From contig JAHFQQ010000118.1 in assembly GCA_023259235.1 (NCBI GenBank), positions 1-10,066 on the forward strand: DNA of 10,066 nt, read 5' to 3'. Origin of the DNA: Polaromonas sp. (GTDB lineage: Bacteria; Pseudomonadota; Gammaproteobacteria; Burkholderiales; Burkholderiaceae_C). The notes under the pieces are model-generated. The model was not told the DNA's origin and searched no databases. It was given only the letters and a program-made list of their open reading frames with translations. A program made the position numbers and the translations under genes. This document shows positions 6,868 through 10,066 of the stretch, piece after piece. Position 1 is the stretch's first letter, and every line of letters begins with the position of its first letter.

Positions 6868-7508
6868 AATACACCCCGGCCAAGCCGCCCGCCAGGCCTG
6901 CGGCCTGGGCATCCGTGAAGCCCCGGGGCACGGCTCACCTCAAGCCGCCCGGAGAAATCCGCATCATTGGCGGAAAGTACAAGCGCACCAGGCTGCCGGT
7001 GGCCAACAGCCCCGGCCTGCGCCCCACGCCCGACCGGGTGCGGGAAACTCTTTTTAACTGGCTGGGCCAGGACCTGACCGGCTGGCGCTGCGCCGATGTT
7101 TTTGCCGGCACTGGCGCGCTGGGGTTTGAGGCAGCGTCGCGCGGTGCCGCCGAAGTGCTGTTGTGCGAGCAGGATCCGGCGCTGGTGCAGCGGCTGTTAG
7201 CGCTGCAGGCGAAGTTGCAGGCCGGCATGGTCAGGATTGAACGCGGCGATGGCCTGGGCGCTCTGCGACGATTGAGCGCGGGCAGCATGCAACTGGTGCT
7301 GCTCGATCCTCCGTTTGAATCGACCCAGTACGAAGCGATGCTGAAAGCCGCCGCGCAAGCGATCGGCCCGGCCGGTCTGGTCTATCTGGAGGCAAGCAGG
7401 GCCTGGCGGGATGACGAGTTGCTGCCCTTGGGGCTGCAGGTGCACCGCAGTGGCAAGGCGGGGGCAGTGCATTTTCATTTGCTGGCTCGCAAGGCAGACC
7501 TGTCCTGA
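6864..7508 (+). CDS. rsmD: 16S rRNA (guanine(966)-N2)-methyltransferase RsmD
   Basis: This SAM-dependent enzyme methylates G966 of 16S rRNA during 30S assembly. It has 214 residues. Conserved blocks are RIIGGKYK (33-40), RPTPDRVRETLFNWL (53-67), the SAM-binding motif I DVFAGTGALGFEA (78-90) and the catalytic DPPF (147-150). About 30 Pro/Ala/Lys-rich residues precede RIIGG, longer than the roughly 10 in E. coli. The ATG at 6864 is supported by GGAG at 6853-6856, 7 nt upstream, and by the ATGA overlap with the M16 gene. Confidence 0.95.
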   Translation: MKYTPAKPPARPAAWASVKPRGTAHLKPPGEIRIIGGKYKRTRLPVANSPGLRPTPDRVRETLFNWLGQDLTGWRCADVFAGTGALGFEAASRGAAEVLLCEQDPALVQRLLALQAKLQAGMVRIERGDGLGALRRLSAGSMQLVLLDPPFESTQYEAMLKAAAQAIGPAGLVYLEASRAWRDDELLPLGLQVHRSGKAGAVHFHLLARKADLS

Positions 7509-7527
7509 TGCACGGAGGGCAACGGGG

Positions 7528-7533
7528 CATAAT
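7528..7533 (+). promoter_or_regulatory. Possible -10 box very close to the coaD start
   Basis: CATAAT matches 5 of 6 positions of TATAAT. It ends 6 bp before the coaD ATG at 7540, so initiation would fall on or next to the start codon and give a nearly leaderless mRNA. The -35 region is weak (CTGATG at 7505-7510, 17-base spacing). Confidence 0.3.
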
Positions 7534-7539
7534 TGAGCC

Positions 7540-8043
7540 ATGGTGACAAGCCCCCGTATTGCGGTTTACTCCGGCACGTTTGATCCGTTCACGCTGGGCC
7601 ACGACGATGTCGTGCGCCGTGCCGCCGGACTGTTTGACCAGCTCATCATTGCCGTGGCGGTAGCGCACCACAAGAAAACCCTGTTTTCACTGGACGCGCG
7701 CGTGGCGCAGGTGCAGGCCGCGACCAAAAACATGGCCAGCGTGAAAGTGTTGCCGTTTGACGGGCTGATCATGGATTTTTGCGCCATGCACGAGGCCTGC
7801 GCCGTGGTGCGGGGTGTGCGCAACCTGACGGATTTCGATTACGAAGCGCAAATGGCCGCCATGAACCGCAAGCTGCGACCGCAGGTGGAAACCGTGTTTT
7901 TGCTGCCCGATGCGCCGCTGCAGTGCATCAGCAGCACGCTGGTTCGCGAGATCAGCAAGCTCGGTGGTGATGTGGCCCAGTTGGTCAGCCCGACTGTCGC
8001 TGTGGCGCTGGCAGCGGCGCACCGCGCCGCAACCGGAGCCTGA
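7540..8043 (+). CDS. coaD: Phosphopantetheine adenylyltransferase CoaD
   Basis: This cytosolic nucleotidyltransferase makes dephospho-CoA from 4'-phosphopantetheine and ATP, the penultimate step of CoA synthesis. It has 167 residues, the usual size. The nucleotide-binding motif GTFDPFTLGH is at 12-21 (the His/TxGH type signature). HHKKTLF near 43-49 carries the conserved lysine, VRGVRN has the conserved arginines, and ISSTLVREI is the C-terminal ISSx motif. The start at 7540 has no ribosome binding site at normal distance (GGAGG at 7514 is more than 20 nt away); GTG 7543 is an alternative. It follows rsmD by 31 bp, a common bacterial pairing, and is 2 bp from the ferredoxin gene. Confidence 0.96.
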   Translation: MVTSPRIAVYSGTFDPFTLGHDDVVRRAAGLFDQLIIAVAVAHHKKTLFSLDARVAQVQAATKNMASVKVLPFDGLIMDFCAMHEACAVVRGVRNLTDFDYEAQMAAMNRKLRPQVETVFLLPDAPLQCISSTLVREISKLGGDVAQLVSPTVAVALAAAHRAATGA

Positions 8044-8045
8044 TC

Positions 8046-8345
8046 ATGGCCCTGATGATCACCGACGAATGCATCAATTGCGATGTGTGCGAGCCCGAAT
8101 GCCCCAACGAGGCGATTTTTCCGGGCGAGGAAATCTATCAGATCGACCCAGGCAAATGCACCGAGTGTGTCGGTCATTTCGACGCGCCGCAATGCGTGCA
8201 GGTCTGTCCGGTGGCCTGCATTCCGGCTGATCCGCAACACCGTGAAAGCAACGAAACCCTCTGGGAAAAATATCACCGCCTGCAAGCGGGCGCGCCGGCA
8301 TTGCCCCGGGCATCCAGCGCAGTTTCCAAGTCAGTCGAAACTTGA
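8046..8345 (+). CDS. YfhL-type 2[4Fe-4S] ferredoxin
   Basis: This 99-residue ferredoxin carries two [4Fe-4S] clusters and probably acts as a low-potential electron carrier; its partners are unknown. The first cysteine group is CxxCxxCxxxCP at 9-20. The second is CxxC at 38-41, an eight-residue insert, then C50, C54-P and C58. The insert between the second and third cysteines of this cluster, plus a C-terminal extension of about 40 residues, is typical of the Allochromatium/YfhL class rather than clostridial ferredoxins. GGAG at 8035-8038 lies 7 nt before the ATG. It is separated from coaD by 2 bp, so the two are probably co-translated. Its 3' end is convergent with pth and no strong terminator is seen between them. 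Confidence 0.93.
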   Translation: MALMITDECINCDVCEPECPNEAIFPGEEIYQIDPGKCTECVGHFDAPQCVQVCPVACIPADPQHRESNETLWEKYHRLQAGAPALPRASSAVSKSVET

Positions 8346-8406
8346 TGGTTAAACAGGTCCTGAGCCCAGGTGTAGCAATGGCAGAATGCTCTTGAAATAA
8401 TAGCAA

Positions 8407-9066
8407 TCAGTTCTGTTTTGGCAGGTTGGTAACCGCTTCCGACGGCAGCAAGGCCGTGGTTGCAGCCGCGGGTCGCGGGGGCTTGGGGCGCTCGGGCCGG
8501 CTGGTGTGAATCAGCATCGTGGCTTTTTCCATCTCACCGCTGAAGAGTTCCGGCACTGCCTTGAGGCAACGCGCGATGCAGTCCTCAATCGCCGTGCGAT
8601 GTTCCTGTGAGGGTTTTTTCAGCACCCAGTTGATGACTTCGGCCTTCACGCCAGGGTGCCCGATGCCGATGCGCAGCCGCCAGTAGTCGGGCGTGCCAAG
8701 CTGGGCATGAATGTCGCGCAGGCCGTTGTGGCCAGCGTGGCTGCCGCCAAATTTGAGCTTCGCCTGACCGGGCAGGATATCGAGTTCATCGTGCGCCACC
8801 AGAATCTCTTCGGGCGCAATCTTGAAAAATCGGGCCAGCGCAGCCACCGATTTACCCGACAGATTCATGAAGGTCATGGGTTTGAGCAGCCACCCGGTTT
8901 GCCCGTTCAACGTGGCGCGGGCGACCTGTCCGTGGTAGCTCCGGTCCAGACTGAGCGGCGCCTTCAGCTCATGCGCGAGTGCATCGAGCCACCAGAAACC
9001 GGCATTGTGGCGCGTGGCTTCGTATTCGGTGCCGGGGTTGCCCAGGCCAACAAACAGTTTGATCAT
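8407..9066 (-). CDS. pth: Peptidyl-tRNA hydrolase
   Basis: This enzyme cleaves peptidyl-tRNA released from stalled ribosomes, recycling tRNA. It has 219 residues; E. coli Pth has 194, and the excess is a Pro/Ala-rich C-terminal tail (about 190-219). All expected active-site residues are present: Asn10, catalytic His20 (in TRHNAG), Asn68 (FMNLSG), Asp93 (AHDELD) and Asn114 (GHNGL). The ATG at 9064-9066 was chosen because it gives the conserved MIKLFVGLGNPG start; an in-frame ATG at 9141 would add 25 unconserved residues and begin inside the rplY terminator. No clear Shine-Dalgarno or promoter is seen. It follows rplY on the same strand, but an intrinsic terminator stands between them. Confidence 0.96.
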   Translation of the reverse strand: MIKLFVGLGNPGTEYEATRHNAGFWWLDALAHELKAPLSLDRSYHGQVARATLNGQTGWLLKPMTFMNLSGKSVAALARFFKIAPEEILVAHDELDILPGQAKLKFGGSHAGHNGLRDIHAQLGTPDYWRLRIGIGHPGVKAEVINWVLKKPSQEHRTAIEDCIARCLKAVPELFSGEMEKATMLIHTSRPERPKPPRPAAATTALLPSEAVTNLPKQN

Positions 9067-9139
9067 GTGGTGCGATGGGAGGGCAATGGCGGGGAGGATC
9101 TGCTGGCGATCCCGCGCGATTGCGCTAGCGTAGCAGAAC

Positions 9140-9181
9140 AAAAAAACGGCTCTTGTCCTCCATCGGGGGGCAAGAGCCGTT
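9140..9181 (-). terminator. Intrinsic terminator of rplY
   Basis: An 11-bp perfect stem (9145-9155 with 9171-9181, arm AACGGCTCTTG) has a 15-base loop that can pair partly inside. On the minus strand the stem is followed by a run of seven T (9140-9146 as A on the plus strand; its last two also pair in the stem). It lies 45 bp after the rplY stop and so separates rplY from pth. Confidence 0.9.
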
Positions 9182-9226
9182 CAGACGTCGGCAACCTGCT
9201 TCAGGCCAATGCCGGCAGGATACAAA

Positions 9227-9910
9227 TTACTTCTTGGCGGCGGGCTTGGCAGGCGCTTTGGCGGCTGGTTTGGCTGGAGCCTTGGCGTCTTTTGCGTCAA
9301 CGGGTGCCGCGGCAGGGGCAGCATCTGCCGCAGGGGCAGCTTCCACTTCTTCCACAATCGCAGTAACCGACACCAGCACCGGGTTGTCCTGGCCCTTGGC
9401 GACGAATTTCACGCCTTTTGGCAGCGTGATGTCCTTGAGGTGCAGTGAAACACCTTTTGTCAGGCCGCTCAAATCAACAGCGATGAATTCGGGCACGTCG
9501 GCGGGGAAGCAGGAGACGGTCAGCTCGGTCAGCACATGGTTGACCAGGCATTGCTCGGTCTTGACCGCTGGCGACTCTTCTTCGCCGCTGTAATGCAGGG
9601 GCACCTTCATCGTGAGCCGGGTCTTGGCTTCAACGCGCTGGAAGTCGATGTGCAGCACCTGTTGCTTGAACGGGTGCATCTGCAGATCCCGCAGCAAGAC
9701 TTTTTGCGATTTGCCGCCAAGCTCCATCTCGAGGATGGAAGCATGGAAGGCTTCCTTCTTGATGGCATGCCACAAGGCGTTGTGGTCAAGCTCGATCAGC
9801 GTAGGCTGGCCCGTGCCACCATAAACGATACCGGGCGTACGGCCCGTGATGCGGAGACGGCGGCTCGCACCCGTGCCCTGCTTGGCGCGCTCAAAAGCGA
9901 CGAATTTCAT
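9227..9910 (-). CDS. rplY: 50S ribosomal protein L25 with C-terminal CTC/TL5 domain
   Basis: This protein binds 5S rRNA in the large subunit. It has 227 residues, against 94 for E. coli L25, so it is the long form with an added beta-rich TL5/CTC domain. The L25 domain spans about 1-93, with SRRLRITGRTPGIVYGG at 16-32 and LHIDF near 86-90. The CTC domain spans about 97-187. The tail (190-227) is Ala/Pro/Lys-rich and contains two copies of APAKPAAK. The ATG at 9908-9910 has GGAG 6 nt upstream (9917-9920) and gives the conserved start; an ATG 15 codons upstream has no support. It follows prs on the same strand with a terminator hairpin in between. Confidence 0.96.
   Translation of the reverse strand: MKFVAFERAKQGTGASRRLRITGRTPGIVYGGTGQPTLIELDHNALWHAIKKEAFHASILEMELGGKSQKVLLRDLQMHPFKQQVLHIDFQRVEAKTRLTMKVPLHYSGEEESPAVKTEQCLVNHVLTELTVSCFPADVPEFIAVDLSGLTKGVSLHLKDITLPKGVKFVAKGQDNPVLVSVTAIVEEVEAAPAADAAPAAAPVDAKDAKAPAKPAAKAPAKPAAKK
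9233..9280 (-). repeat. Tandem APAKPAAK repeat in the rplY tail
   Basis: Two adjacent 24-base units encode APAKPAAK twice (residues 211-218 and 219-226). They form a basic, disordered-looking C-terminus. Such tails can vary in copy number by slippage. Confidence 0.7.
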
Positions 9911-9955
9911 AATCTTCTCCAAAAGAGGCGGGCCGCGACCAGACCACCCCGACAT

Positions 9956-9990
9956 AAAAAGGCTGCTCAGGCTCTGTGAGCCGGGCAGCC
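9956..9990 (-). terminator. Terminator-like hairpin between prs and rplY
   Basis: On the minus strand GGCTGCCCGGCTC pairs with GAGCCTGAGCAGCC across a 3-base loop with one small internal bulge, followed by five T. It lies 15 bp after the prs stop and 45 bp before the rplY start. It could end the prs transcript fully or in part; in many bacteria prs and rplY are read together. Confidence 0.75.
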
Positions 9991-10005
9991 GCCTTTTGCT
10001 TCAGA

Positions 10006-10066
10006 TCAGAACAGGTTGTCCTGGTCCGAAAACAAACTCATGACCGACTCTCCCTTGGCGATGCGC
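10006..10066 (-). CDS. prs: Ribose-phosphate pyrophosphokinase, C-terminal end
   Basis: Only the last 19 codons and the stop are in the window. The translated end RIAKGESVMSLFSDQDNLF fits the C-terminus of bacterial Prs (R-I-x-x-x-E-S-V-x-S-L-F). The enzyme makes PRPP from ribose 5-phosphate and ATP. Identification rests on this short match and on the position before rplY and pth, the usual prs-rplY-pth order. Confidence 0.8.
   Translation of the reverse strand, partial: RIAKGESVMSLFSDQDNLF

Noticed and set aside
6013..6912. Open frame of 299 codons on the minus strand across the second M16 gene
   Set aside because: Shadow of the M16 coding sequence with no family signature and no good start context.
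8346..8406. Terminator between the convergent ferredoxin and pth genes
   Set aside because: Only 4-bp stems (CCTG/CAGG and AGCA/TGCT) can be drawn and neither is followed by a T run.
9123..9130. Palindrome CGCTAGCG upstream of pth
   Set aside because: A single 8-base palindrome in a GC-rich leader is likely by chance and has no flanking symmetry.

Overview
The window looks like an ordinary chromosomal housekeeping segment from a betaproteobacterium, most likely Burkholderiales and probably Comamonadaceae (Polaromonas/Rhodoferax/Acidovorax-like). This rests on recognised protein types, on the gene order (heme O synthase, SCO, rpoH, ftsY, an M16 peptidase pair, rsmD, coaD, ferredoxin, pth, rplY, prs) and on moderately high GC. 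I see no mobile element, tRNA, rRNA, CRISPR array or clear sign of horizontal transfer.

Layout. Bases 1-1235 (+) hold the 3' part of the heme O synthase gene and an SCO-type lipoprotein; the two overlap by ATGA. Both serve assembly of the terminal oxidase. Bases 1341-3949 (-) hold, in transcription order, ftsY, a 100-residue small membrane protein and rpoH (sigma-32). rpoH has its own promoter with a perfect CIRCE operator over its -10 box, so the heat-shock sigma factor is probably repressed by HrcA. Bases 3979-8345 (+) hold two M16 peptidase-like proteins, one with the zinc motif and one without, then rsmD (ATGA overlap with the second), coaD and a YfhL-type 2[4Fe-4S] ferredoxin. Bases 8407-10066 (-) hold, in transcription order, the 3' end of prs, a terminator hairpin, rplY with a fused CTC domain, a strong intrinsic terminator, and pth.

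How the genes work together. Most encode core functions: heme and copper delivery to cytochrome oxidase, co-translational membrane targeting (FtsY), heat-shock transcription (RpoH), ribosome modification and structure (RsmD, L25), peptidyl-tRNA recycling (Pth), CoA synthesis (CoaD) and PRPP synthesis (Prs). rsmD, ftsY and rpoH are also close together in E. coli; here an M16 pair separates ftsY from rsmD, and a small membrane protein sits where E. coli has ftsEX. The points most worth a second look are the CIRCE-controlled rpoH promoter, the small membrane protein between ftsY and rpoH, and the complementary M16 pair. I found no convincing undescribed system.
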